The notes beneath the pieces were generated by a model, which worked only from the letters and a program-made list of their open reading frames with translations, was not told the origin of the DNA and did not search any database. Below are positions 46,268 through 53,615 of a stretch of 64,000 nt of DNA, piece by piece. A program made the position numbers and the translations under genes. The stretch covers positions 2,790,001 to 2,854,000 of the forward strand of contig NZ_CP139698.1 of NCBI RefSeq assembly GCF_034372165.1. Reading direction: 5' to 3'. Position 1 is the stretch's first letter; the number at the start of each line of letters is the position of its first letter. Origin of the DNA: Christiangramia sp. OXR-203. GTDB lineage: Bacteria > Bacteroidota > Bacteroidia > Flavobacteriales > Flavobacteriaceae.

Positions 46268-46300
46268 AAAAAAAGCCGCTGCGGTTGGCAGCGGCTTTTT
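46268..46300 (-). terminator. Attenuator terminator 1, between the two Met leaders
   Basis: AAAAAGCCGCTGC and GCAGCGGCTTTTT pair perfectly over 13 bases (loop 5) with seven T on the minus strand. The 5' arm 46288-46293 is complementary over 6 GC-rich bases to 46337-46342 in the end of leader 1, giving an alternative antiterminator. Two terminators in tandem before metY mean that both must be passed. Confidence 0.88.
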
Positions 46301-46321
46301 GCAATATATATTCTTTCAGAA

Positions 46322-46393
46322 TTATGCAACAAGATGCGCTGCGGAAGTTCTCCACATCATACACATCATCATATTGCAAACTGTTCTGTACAT
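46322..46393 (-). CDS. Met/Cys-rich leader peptide 1 (distal to metY)
   Basis: A 23-codon frame, ATG 46393 to TAA 46322. Codons 6-14 read CNMMMCMMW, five Met and two Cys codons in nine, with a Trp. The end of the frame includes CCGCAGCG, which can pair with the arm of the terminator 22 bases downstream. Within the leader, the last Met-Trp codons (GTGGA) can pair with TCCGC, so stalling would change which pairing forms. A promoter with a perfect TAnnTTTG element lies about 18 bases upstream. Translation is not proved. Confidence 0.85.
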   Translation of the reverse strand: MYRTVCNMMMCMMWRTSAAHLVA

Positions 46394-46410
46394 TGTTTTA
46401 AATTGTTTTA

Positions 46411-46442
46411 CAAAGATAACGTCAGAGTTTTTTATTATCCAA
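46411..46442 (-). promoter_or_regulatory. Promoter of the metY leader transcript
   Basis: TATCTTTG at 46411-46418 exactly matches TAnnTTTG, and TTG at 46440-46442 lies 21 bases upstream. The predicted start gives a very short untranslated stretch before the leader-1 ATG at 46393. Confidence 0.6.
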
Positions 46443-46534
46443 GCTTTTGCGTACATATTTTTTTAGCCTTCTAGAATTTATAAAGTGCAACACGCATAAA
46501 TACTGATAGTTACAAAGTATATTTTTTTTTGGTT

Positions 46535-46641
46535 GCGTTAGGGATTGAGCGAGTTGTTCGAGCTCTTTTGGTTCTTTTTCGAACCAAAAAGCGAGTCGCG
46601 AAAGCCCGGCGCGAGACCGGAACGGGCGAAGCGCAACGCCC
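46535..46641 (+). repeat. Interspersed dyad repeat, copy D (diverged centre)
   Basis: The ends match copies A-C (GCGTTAGGGATTG at the left; AAAGCCCGG and CGCAACGCCC at the right), but the centre is different and contains a long perfect arm TTTTGGTTC with GAACCAAAA. It sits between the divergent metY leader and metK control regions. Confidence 0.8.
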
Positions 46642-46699
46642 TGATTATTCCGAAAAATACAACTGTAATTCCACGTCCTTTAAAATGGCGTTAAATCGA

Positions 46700-46729
46700 T
46701 TTGCTATCCTTTTAAATTTTATACATTTG
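46700..46729 (+). promoter_or_regulatory. Promoter of the metK transcript
   Basis: TTTG at 46700-46703 and TACATTTG at 46722-46729 with 18-base spacing match the Bacteroidota consensus well. The riboswitch-like sequence begins 14 bases downstream. Confidence 0.65.
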
Positions 46730-46742
46730 TATCAACTTATTG

Positions 46743-46815
46743 AAAGGGATAGATTTGACTGATTGCAACCCTCTACATCACATAGATGTTTTAAAATGCT
46801 AAAGCAGAATGGTAA
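46743..46815 (+). ncRNA. Probable SAM-II riboswitch upstream of metK
   Basis: AGGG with CCCT forms P1; the loop holds GATTTGACTGATTGCAA, close to the SAM-II core (GATTTnACnGnATTGCA), and the 3' strand AAAATGCTAAAGC matches the conserved AAAnGCTAAAnG segment. A small extra hairpin (CATC/GATG) lies between them, as described for the Bacteroidota form. The match is to a consensus I recall, not to a covariance-model score. It lies 65 bases upstream of metK and would lower expression when SAM is plentiful. Confidence 0.75.
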
Positions 46816-46879
46816 TTACACTCCTTTTTAGCTTCCCACGTCAAATTTTTCCATTCTTATAAACTTAAAAAGTAATTGA

Positions 46880-48139
46880 ATGGCTTATTTATTTACTTCA
46901 GAAAGTGTATCTGAAGGACACCCGGATAAAATTGCAGATCAAATTAGTGATACGTTACTGGATAATTTTCTTGCCTTCGATGGCGAATCGAAAGTAGCTT
47001 GCGAAACTCTGGTTACAACCGGGCAGGTAGTACTTGCTGGTGAAGTACGTAGTAATACATACCTGGATGTTCAAAATATCGCACGTGATGTGATCAATGA
47101 TATTGGTTATACAAAAGGTGCTTACAAATTTAGTGGTGATAGTTGCGGTGTGATCTCCCTTATTCACGAACAGTCCCAGGATATTTACCAGGGTGTGGAT
47201 CGTGGAAAGAAGGAGGAACAGGGTGCTGGTGACCAAGGAATGATGTTTGGTTATGCGACCAATGAAACTGAAAACTATATGCCGCTGGCATTGGATATTT
47301 CACATCGTATCCTTATTGAACTGGCTAAACTTAGAAGAGAAGGAAAGGATATCGAATATCTACGACCTGATTCCAAGAGCCAGGTGACTATTGAATATAG
47401 CGATGACAACATACCAGAAAGAATTGTTGCGATCGTGGTTTCTACTCAGCATGATGATTTTGACCAGGATGATGAGAAAATGCTGGCGAAGATCAAAAAG
47501 GATATGGTTGAGATTCTTATCCCAAGAGTTAAGAAACAACTGCCAGATTATGTCCAGGAATTGTTTAATGATGATATTATTTACCATATTAATCCTACAG
47601 GTAAGTTCGTAATTGGAGGTCCGCATGGTGACGCAGGGCTTACCGGAAGAAAAATTATCGTAGATACCTATGGTGGAAAAGGTGCTCACGGTGGTGGTGC
47701 ATTTTCAGGAAAAGATCCTTCTAAAGTAGATAGATCTGCCGCGTATGCTTCCAGACATATTGCCAAGAACCTGGTAGCTGCGGGTGTAGCTCCTGAAATT
47801 TTAGTACAGGTATCTTATGCAATTGGAGTGGTTGAACCAACTTCTATTTCGGTTTATACCTACGGAAAAAACAATACAGATCTTTCTGATGGTGAAATTG
47901 CTGAAAAGGTTCGTAATATCTTTGATATGAGACCAGCTGCGATCGAGGAACGACTGAAGTTGAGAAATCCAATTTACCGGGAAACTGCTGCATATGGACA
48001 TATGGGAAAAACTCCGCGTACAGAAACTAAAGTTTTTGAAAGTCCGTATAATGGTAAGATCACCAAGGAAGTGGAACTATTTACCTGGGAGAAACTGGAT
48101 TATGTGGACAAGATCAAAGAGAGTTTCGATTTAAAATAA
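46880..48139 (+). CDS. metK: S-adenosylmethionine synthetase
   Basis: 419 residues. Motifs FTSESVSEGHPDKIADQISD (5-24), GAGDQGMMFGYAT (ATP binding), GGPHGDAGLTGRKIIVDTYGG and GGGAFSGKDPSKVDRSAAY. The length is somewhat above E. coli MetK. It makes SAM from methionine and ATP, the effector of the two riboswitches in this island. Own promoter and probable SAM-II riboswitch; terminator after the stop. Confidence 0.97.
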   Translation: MAYLFTSESVSEGHPDKIADQISDTLLDNFLAFDGESKVACETLVTTGQVVLAGEVRSNTYLDVQNIARDVINDIGYTKGAYKFSGDSCGVISLIHEQSQDIYQGVDRGKKEEQGAGDQGMMFGYATNETENYMPLALDISHRILIELAKLRREGKDIEYLRPDSKSQVTIEYSDDNIPERIVAIVVSTQHDDFDQDDEKMLAKIKKDMVEILIPRVKKQLPDYVQELFNDDIIYHINPTGKFVIGGPHGDAGLTGRKIIVDTYGGKGAHGGGAFSGKDPSKVDRSAAYASRHIAKNLVAAGVAPEILVQVSYAIGVVEPTSISVYTYGKNNTDLSDGEIAEKVRNIFDMRPAAIEERLKLRNPIYRETAAYGHMGKTPRTETKVFESPYNGKITKEVELFTWEKLDYVDKIKESFDLK

Positions 48140-48157
48140 AATCACACTAAAATATGT

Positions 48158-48188
48158 AAAAAGCCTCTAAAAGTTTAGAGGCTTTTTT
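48158..48188. terminator. Intrinsic terminator downstream of metK
   Basis: AAGCCTCTAAA and TTTAGAGGCTT form an 11-base stem with A and T runs on either side, so it can serve metK and the convergent SDR gene. It lies 18 bases after the metK stop. Confidence 0.88.
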
Positions 48189-48194
48189 AATGGA

Positions 48195-49064
48195 TCAAAT
48201 CGTGTACTGGCCTCCAGTGACCTGTACCGTTGAGCCAGTCATATAACTAGAATCTTCGGAAGCTAGCAAAACAAAAGCTGCCGCCAATTCTGCTGGTTGT
48301 CCCGGTCGTTTCATAGGGGTATCACCTCCAAAATTCTTCACCACATCGTTTGGCATGGTTGCCGGGATAAGCGGAGTCCAGATTGGTCCCGGAGCTACAC
48401 AATTCACCCGAATCCCTTTGTCTGCCAGCAATTGTCCCATACTCGCTGTAATATTCTGTATCGCACCTTTAGTAGCAGCATAGGCCAGAAGATCTGGACG
48501 TGGATTGTATGCATTTACTGATGTGGTATTTACAATTGTACTGCCCGGTTTCATATGAGGTTCTGCCGCTTTGCATAAATAGAACAGGGAGTAAATATTC
48601 GTTTTAAAGGTGTAGTCCCATTCTTCTGCTGAAATCTCCTGCAAGGACTCTCTCGCCATCTGGTAAGCAGCATTATTTACCAGGATATCGATCTGGCCAA
48701 ATTCAGCAATAGCCTTTTCTACTATACTTTTACAATGTTCCTGATCACCGATGTCTCCCGGTACTAAAACTGCTTTTTTGCCTGCCTCTTCTACCAGCTT
48801 GGCAGATTCCTTAGCATCCTCATGTTCTTCAAGATAAGAGATCAAGACATTGGCCCCTTCCCTGGCAAAAGCAATTGCGACTGCTCTTCCAATTCCGCTA
48901 TCTGCCCCGGTAATGATCGCGTTTCTGCCTTTCAGTTTACCTGAACCTTTATAGGATTTTTCACCATGATCTGTATCCGGATCTATGCTACTTTCTGTTC
49001 CCGGTTCACTCTGGTTGAGATTTTCAAATGGTGGTTTTGGATATTTTTCCTGTGGATGTTCCAT
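48195..49064 (-). CDS. Short-chain dehydrogenase/reductase (YghA/YdaD-like)
   Basis: 289 residues from ATG 49064 (MEHPQEKYPKPPFENLNQ); the frame extends 45 codons upstream without family-like sequence. Rossmann motif TGADSGIGRAVAIAF, active-site Tyr-Lys in YAATKGAIQNITASM with Ser in TTSVNAYNP, and NNAAYQ. The N-terminal PKPPFENLNQSEPGTE tail with a C-terminal SSYMTGSTVQVTGGQY is typical of the general-stress SDR group. Substrate not known; NADP preference is likely from the motif context only. Confidence 0.88.
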   Translation of the reverse strand: MEHPQEKYPKPPFENLNQSEPGTESSIDPDTDHGEKSYKGSGKLKGRNAIITGADSGIGRAVAIAFAREGANVLISYLEEHEDAKESAKLVEEAGKKAVLVPGDIGDQEHCKSIVEKAIAEFGQIDILVNNAAYQMARESLQEISAEEWDYTFKTNIYSLFYLCKAAEPHMKPGSTIVNTTSVNAYNPRPDLLAYAATKGAIQNITASMGQLLADKGIRVNCVAPGPIWTPLIPATMPNDVVKNFGGDTPMKRPGQPAELAAAFVLLASEDSSYMTGSTVQVTGGQYTI

Positions 49065-49249
49065 AATTATTGATTTTAAAGGTTTCTCTAAAATTATAGA
49101 ATGCTTCGATATATCAGGAAAGCAGATATTGTAAACTTTCCCTAAATCTTTATGGAAAAGCGCGATATTTTTTATCAACTCTTCGGAAAACCTTAACAAG
49201 CGAACGCGGTTTTAATTCCTAAATTGAAATTCCACCAAGAGGAATTTCT

Positions 49250-50614
49250 ATGTCTTTATTTAAAAAAGTTCGTGATACGGTTAACCTGCTAAAATCGGTT
49301 GATCTGGATCAGCTAGCTAAGATCAATCAAAAGATTGATCTAGCTGAAGCGATGAAAACTTTGGGCAAACTTGACGACCGTCAACTCGCCGGATTAATGA
49401 AAATGTTAAAAACCAAGAAGAAGAAAGGTCAGCACGACCTGCCTCCTATCGATGGTGATTTTTATAATCTGGATCTCAAGCTTACGCCGGAACAACGGGA
49501 AATTCAGCTTAAGGTTAGAAATTTCATGGAAGACGAGATTCGCCCTTTAGTAAATGAATACTGGAAGAAAGATCAGTTTCCATTTGAAGTGATCAAAAAA
49601 TTCAGCAAACTGAATATTGTTGGCGTTCCTTATGAAGGATATGGATGTCCAAACATGCCATTTTTGATGGAAGGTATCATAGCTCAGGAAATTGCACGTG
49701 TAGACGTTTCAATCTCTACCTTCTTTGGAGTTCACAGTGGTCTCGCCATGGGTTCCATTTATCTATGCGGAAGTGAAGAACAGAAACAGGAATGGTTACC
49801 ACAAATGGCAAAAATGGAAAAGATCGGTGCCTTTGGCCTTACCGAACCTAATGTTGGTTCTGGAGTTGCTGGCGGACTCGAAACTACCTGCAAATTTGAT
49901 GGAGAGAACTGGGTATTGAATGGTCAGAAAAAATGGATAGGAAACGCCACTTTCGCTGATGTAATTGTTATTTGGGCTCGGGATCTTGACTCTGGCAGAG
50001 TAAAAGGTTTCCTGGTACGTAAGGAAAACCCTGGTTTTTCCGCAGAAAAGATTCAGGATAAAATGGCATTGAGGATCGTGCAAAACGCACTAATCACTCT
50101 AAAGGATTGCAAGATCCCTGAAGGTGACAGGTTGCAGAACGCTAATTCTTTTAAAGATACTGCCAATGTTCTTAGAATGACCAGAGCCGGAGTTGCATGG
50201 CAAGCGGTTGGTTGTGCCAGAGGTGCTTATGAAAGTGCTTTGAAATACACCAAAAAAAGAGAACAGTTTGGGAGACCTATTGCCTCTTTTCAGCTTATTC
50301 AAAATCATCTTGTGGAAATGCTTTCCAATCTTACGGCAATGCAAACACTTTGCTTTAGGTTATCAGAAATGCAGGACCAGGATCTGCTTACAGATGAGCA
50401 CGCCAGTCTTGCAAAGGTTTATTGTAGCATGAGAATGCGTGATGTAGTGAGCAGAGCTAGAGAAGTTCTAGGTGGAAATGGAATATTATTAGAATACGAC
50501 GTAGCTCGTTTTGTAGCAGATGCTGAAGCGATCTACAGTTATGAAGGAACTAAAGAAATCAATTCATTGATCGTTGGCCGTGCAATTACAGGTTACAGCG
50601 CATTTGTGAGTTAA
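49250..50614 (+). CDS. Acyl-CoA dehydrogenase family protein (glutaryl-CoA dehydrogenase-like)
   Basis: 454 residues. An N-terminal extension of about 75 residues, rich in Lys/Asp/Leu, precedes the normal fold. FAD/substrate motifs: GAFGLTEPNVGSGVAGGLETT, WIGNATFADVIVIWARD, KKREQFGRPIASFQLIQNHLVEML. The catalytic base is expected in YEGTKEINSLIVGRAITG (Glu of the group I-type position). Most similar in pattern to glutaryl-CoA dehydrogenases, but substrate is not certain. Two genes follow within 20 bases (2-hydroxyacid dehydrogenase, universal stress protein). Confidence 0.85.
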   Translation: MSLFKKVRDTVNLLKSVDLDQLAKINQKIDLAEAMKTLGKLDDRQLAGLMKMLKTKKKKGQHDLPPIDGDFYNLDLKLTPEQREIQLKVRNFMEDEIRPLVNEYWKKDQFPFEVIKKFSKLNIVGVPYEGYGCPNMPFLMEGIIAQEIARVDVSISTFFGVHSGLAMGSIYLCGSEEQKQEWLPQMAKMEKIGAFGLTEPNVGSGVAGGLETTCKFDGENWVLNGQKKWIGNATFADVIVIWARDLDSGRVKGFLVRKENPGFSAEKIQDKMALRIVQNALITLKDCKIPEGDRLQNANSFKDTANVLRMTRAGVAWQAVGCARGAYESALKYTKKREQFGRPIASFQLIQNHLVEMLSNLTAMQTLCFRLSEMQDQDLLTDEHASLAKVYCSMRMRDVVSRAREVLGGNGILLEYDVARFVADAEAIYSYEGTKEINSLIVGRAITGYSAFVS

Positions 50615-50631
50615 ATGAAAAAGAAAAATTT

Positions 50632-51561
50632 ATGTCAGTATTAATCGTTGCTCCGGGAAGAGATTCGGAGGCATGGGTAGAAGCATTGAAAAATCAACAT
50701 CCAGGAATGAATATTTACACCTATCCGGAAGAACATGACCCGGAAGAGGTAGAATTTGCACTAACCTGGAACCACCCAAGAGGATTATTCAAGAATTATC
50801 CGAATTTGAAAGTAATCGCCAGTATGGGTGCAGGTGTAGATCATATTTTAAGTGATAATTCGCTCCCTGAAAATGTTGCGATCACCAGGGTAGTAGACGA
50901 AACACTTACCGAAGATATGGGAGATTTCGTACTTAGCCAGGTAATGAATCATATTCGTAATCTTCATGGTTACGTAAAGTCGCAGTATAAAAAGCAATGG
51001 GATAGGTCTCAGTATAAAAGACCACAGAATACCAACGTTGGAATTATGGGCCTAGGTGTCCTGGGGAATGCTGTAGCAGACAAATTACACAAGAACTTTT
51101 TCAAAGTGTCCGGTTGGTCAAAAACAGAAAAAGATTGTGATAATGTTACTAGCTATTACGGGAAAGATCAGCTGGAAGAATTTTTAAATAATTCTGAAAT
51201 TTTAGTTTGTCTTCTTCCTTTGACCGAAGACACTGAGAATATCCTGAATGAAGATCTTTTCGATATGCTGCCGGAAGGTGCATATGTGATCAATGTTGCG
51301 CGTGGTGAACACCTGGTGGAGCATGATTTAATGAAAATGATTGATAATGGTCATCTTTCGGGAGCATCTCTGGATGTATTCAGAGAAGAGCCATTGCCGG
51401 AAGAACATCCATTCTGGGAACATGATCGTATCAATATCACTCCGCATATTGCCAGTGTAACCAAACCGGAATCTGTGGTTCCTCAGATCGCTGAAAATTA
51501 TGATCGTATGAAGGAAAACCAGGATCTTAAGAACAAAGTTGAAATGGACAGAGGTTATTAA
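50632..51561 (+). CDS. D-2-hydroxyacid dehydrogenase (glyoxylate/hydroxypyruvate reductase A-like)
   Basis: 309 residues. NAD(P)-binding GIMGLGVLGNAVADKL, the catalytic Arg in NVARGEHLVEHDL, Glu in FREEPLPEEHPFW and His in ITPHIASVTKPES. IASMGAGVDHIL is characteristic of the GhrA subgroup, which reduces glyoxylate and hydroxypyruvate. It starts 17 bases after the acyl-CoA dehydrogenase stop and ends 10 bases before the universal stress gene, so an operon is likely. Confidence 0.9.
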   Translation: MSVLIVAPGRDSEAWVEALKNQHPGMNIYTYPEEHDPEEVEFALTWNHPRGLFKNYPNLKVIASMGAGVDHILSDNSLPENVAITRVVDETLTEDMGDFVLSQVMNHIRNLHGYVKSQYKKQWDRSQYKRPQNTNVGIMGLGVLGNAVADKLHKNFFKVSGWSKTEKDCDNVTSYYGKDQLEEFLNNSEILVCLLPLTEDTENILNEDLFDMLPEGAYVINVARGEHLVEHDLMKMIDNGHLSGASLDVFREEPLPEEHPFWEHDRINITPHIASVTKPESVVPQIAENYDRMKENQDLKNKVEMDRGY

Positions 51562-51571
51562 TTAATTAGCT

Positions 51572-52018
51572 ATGGATACATTCAAAAATATCATGGTAGC
51601 GGTGGACTTCAATGACAGCATTGGTGAATTAATGATTTTTGCTGATAGTCTAGCTCAAAAGTATGAATCGAAATTATGGGTTTTGCATGTAGCAGATCCA
51701 GAACCAGATTTTGTTGGTTATGAACCAGGACCTCAATATATAAGAGATCTTCAAGCTGAAGAATATCGCGAGGAGCATCGTAGTCTTCAACAGGTATGCG
51801 ATAGTTTTATAAGCAAAGAAGTTGAGAGCGACGCCTTACTTATTCAAGGATCAACGGTAAGTACCGTTCTTGAGGAAGCTAAAAAACTAAATGTAGATCT
51901 ACTAATAGTTGGAACTCATAAACATAGTTTCCTCTACAATCTGCTGAATGAAAGCGTCTCGATGGAACTCGTCAAAAAGGCTGAAATCCCCATGTTAACG
52001 ATACCAATTACTGAATAA
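51572..52018 (+). CDS. Universal stress protein (UspA family)
   Basis: 148 residues, one Usp domain. MVAVDFNDSIGELM at the start and LLIVGTHKHSFLYNLLNESVSMELVKKAEIPMLTIP at the end; the last contains a variant of the G-x2-G-x9-GS nucleotide loop, but with GTHKHS and NESVS instead of the full ATP-binding form. It may therefore not bind ATP (inference). It is the last gene of the unit starting at 49250; a terminator follows at once. Confidence 0.88.
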   Translation: MDTFKNIMVAVDFNDSIGELMIFADSLAQKYESKLWVLHVADPEPDFVGYEPGPQYIRDLQAEEYREEHRSLQQVCDSFISKEVESDALLIQGSTVSTVLEEAKKLNVDLLIVGTHKHSFLYNLLNESVSMELVKKAEIPMLTIPITE

Positions 52019-52049
52019 AAAAAATCCCCGTAATCACGGGGATTTTTTA
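52019..52049 (+). terminator. Intrinsic terminator after the universal stress gene
   Basis: AAAAATCCCCGT with ACGGGGATTTTT (12 pairs, 4-base loop), A run before and T run after. It begins right at the stop codon of the universal stress gene. Confidence 0.9.
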
Positions 52050-52071
52050 TTTTAGTATAAAACTAAAAGAT

Positions 52072-53013
52072 TTGAATAGCAGCAAAGAAGAACTTCTAAA
52101 AGTTCTGGAGACCATAGCGCCATTTATCCATAGAACTCCGGTTCTAACTTCTACGCTAATCGACGAAATAGCCGGCTGCGAAATTCAATTTAAGTGCGAG
52201 AATTTTCAAAAGATGGGTGCATTCAAAATGCGCGGTGCGATGTATGCGATTTCAAAGCTTTCTGAAGCCAAAAAGAGTGCCGGGGTGGTCACACATTCTT
52301 CAGGAAATTTTGCGCAGGCTTTGTCTCTGGCAGCTAAAAGTTTGAATGTGCCTGCTTACATTGTAATGCCCGATTCGGCTCCAGAAGTTAAAAAAGCTGC
52401 GGTCCGAACTTATGGAGGGGAGATTACAGAATGTCCGTCTACTCTTCATGATAGGGAAGCTACAGCTAAAAGAATAATGGAAGAAAAAGGAGCAAGTTTT
52501 ATACATCCTTCTAATGATATGAATGTGATCCTGGGACAGGGAACTGCAGCAACCGAATTATTGCTCGATCATCCTGAACTGGATAGGGTCGTTTGTCCGG
52601 TTGGCGGCGGTGGCCTGATTGCCGGAACTGCTATCTCAACTCATGTTTTGCTCCAAAACTGTCTTTGTATTGGTGCAGAACCTATGGAAGCTGATGATGC
52701 CTGGAGATCTCTAAAAAGTGGAAAAATTGAAAGCAACTCTTCTGTTCTTACCGTTGCAGACGGACTCAAAACAATGCTTGGAGACGTTAACTTCCCTATA
52801 ATCAGGGATCATGTTGCTGAGATCATCAGGGTTTCTGAAGAAGAGATTATCGCGGCAATGCGCTTGATCTGGGAACGCATGAAGATCGTAGTAGAAGCCT
52901 CCAGCGCTGTAGCCCTGGCCGCAATTCTTCAACAGAAAGATAAATTTAGAAACAAGAAAGTGGGTTTGATCATTTCCGGCGGCAATGTTGATCTTACGAA
53001 TCTACCATTTTAG
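52072..53013 (+). CDS. PLP-dependent serine/threonine dehydratase or serine racemase-like protein
   Basis: 313 residues, fold type II. PLP Lys52 in MGAFKMRGAMYA, phosphate-binding SSGNFAQALS, glycine loop VGGGGLIAGTAIS and C-terminal LIISGGNVDLTNL. The family removes ammonia from Ser or Thr or racemises Ser. The start is a TTG codon (52072); no ATG upstream fits, since the first ATG is inside the conserved core. It lies 23 bases after a terminator, so a short promoter region must be within or before the terminator. The 3' end overlaps the convergent DinB gene by 4 bases. Confidence 0.88.
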   Translation: MNSSKEELLKVLETIAPFIHRTPVLTSTLIDEIAGCEIQFKCENFQKMGAFKMRGAMYAISKLSEAKKSAGVVTHSSGNFAQALSLAAKSLNVPAYIVMPDSAPEVKKAAVRTYGGEITECPSTLHDREATAKRIMEEKGASFIHPSNDMNVILGQGTAATELLLDHPELDRVVCPVGGGGLIAGTAISTHVLLQNCLCIGAEPMEADDAWRSLKSGKIESNSSVLTVADGLKTMLGDVNFPIIRDHVAEIIRVSEEEIIAAMRLIWERMKIVVEASSAVALAAILQQKDKFRNKKVGLIISGGNVDLTNLPF

Positions 53014-53525
53014 GAGTCTTTTACTACAGATATTGTTACCAGCATTTGTCCTATATGTCTTTGAGAATGTTCCGCAGTATGAAAAAGTACGCCAATTAAA
53101 CTTGACTTAATTCGCTTTCTTCCTACTTCTACACTATTGGTTAGATCTTCAGGTTTCTGAGATTTCAAAAATTCTACCGCTGCGTTCAATTCATTTTCAG
53201 CCTGAATTATTAGTTCTTCAACACTAATGGAGGCATCAGCTTCTCCTTCCAGCTTTAAATATCGAAACTGAGCTTCCCTCAATTGTTCGCCTTTTGCATA
53301 AGTGATCAAACGGTTAGTTACGCCAGCTATATGCTGAAGATGAAACCCTACAGATGCCCTCCCCGCAGGTTTAGTCCATAACTTTGCTGATGGGAAATCA
53401 GTAAGATATTTACGGAGTTCTTCTTTAGACTGAAGTAGTGCATGTGCTGCCGGCTGCAACAGATCAGGAACATTCTCCACTTTACCTCTCAGCCAATTCT
53501 CTGGTTTAGATTTATCCATCTTCAT
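53010..53525 (-). CDS. DinB-family putative metal-dependent hydrolase
   Basis: 171 residues, four-helix DinB fold. His residues at the expected metal positions: VGFHLQHIAGVTNRLI (around 62-66) and HTAEHSQRHIGQM (around 148-156). An alternative start two codons later (MDKSKPENW) is equally plausible. Related to thiol-transferases such as BstA and YfiT-like proteins. Substrate not known. It is convergent with the dehydratase, 4-base overlap. Confidence 0.8.
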   Translation of the reverse strand: MKMDKSKPENWLRGKVENVPDLLQPAAHALLQSKEELRKYLTDFPSAKLWTKPAGRASVGFHLQHIAGVTNRLITYAKGEQLREAQFRYLKLEGEADASISVEELIIQAENELNAAVEFLKSQKPEDLTNSVEVGRKRIKSSLIGVLFHTAEHSQRHIGQMLVTISVVKDS

Positions 53526-53615
53526 ATTTTACTGAAAAGTAGAAATTAATTCAGGTAATAAAAAGAAGTCTTATCTTTAATAAGAACATCAGGTTGTTAT
53601 AGTAAATAAATTCAG

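Noticed and set aside
46164-46474. Plus-strand frames rich in His/Ile (HIHIIMRM and HHTHHHI) across the metY leader region
   Set aside because: They are the antisense of the ATG/TGT runs of the two Met/Cys leaders; both lie within terminators and show no family resemblance.
46529-46762. Plus-strand frame of 77 codons before metK
   Set aside because: It runs through repeat copy D, the promoter and the riboswitch-like region; composition follows the repeat, not a protein.
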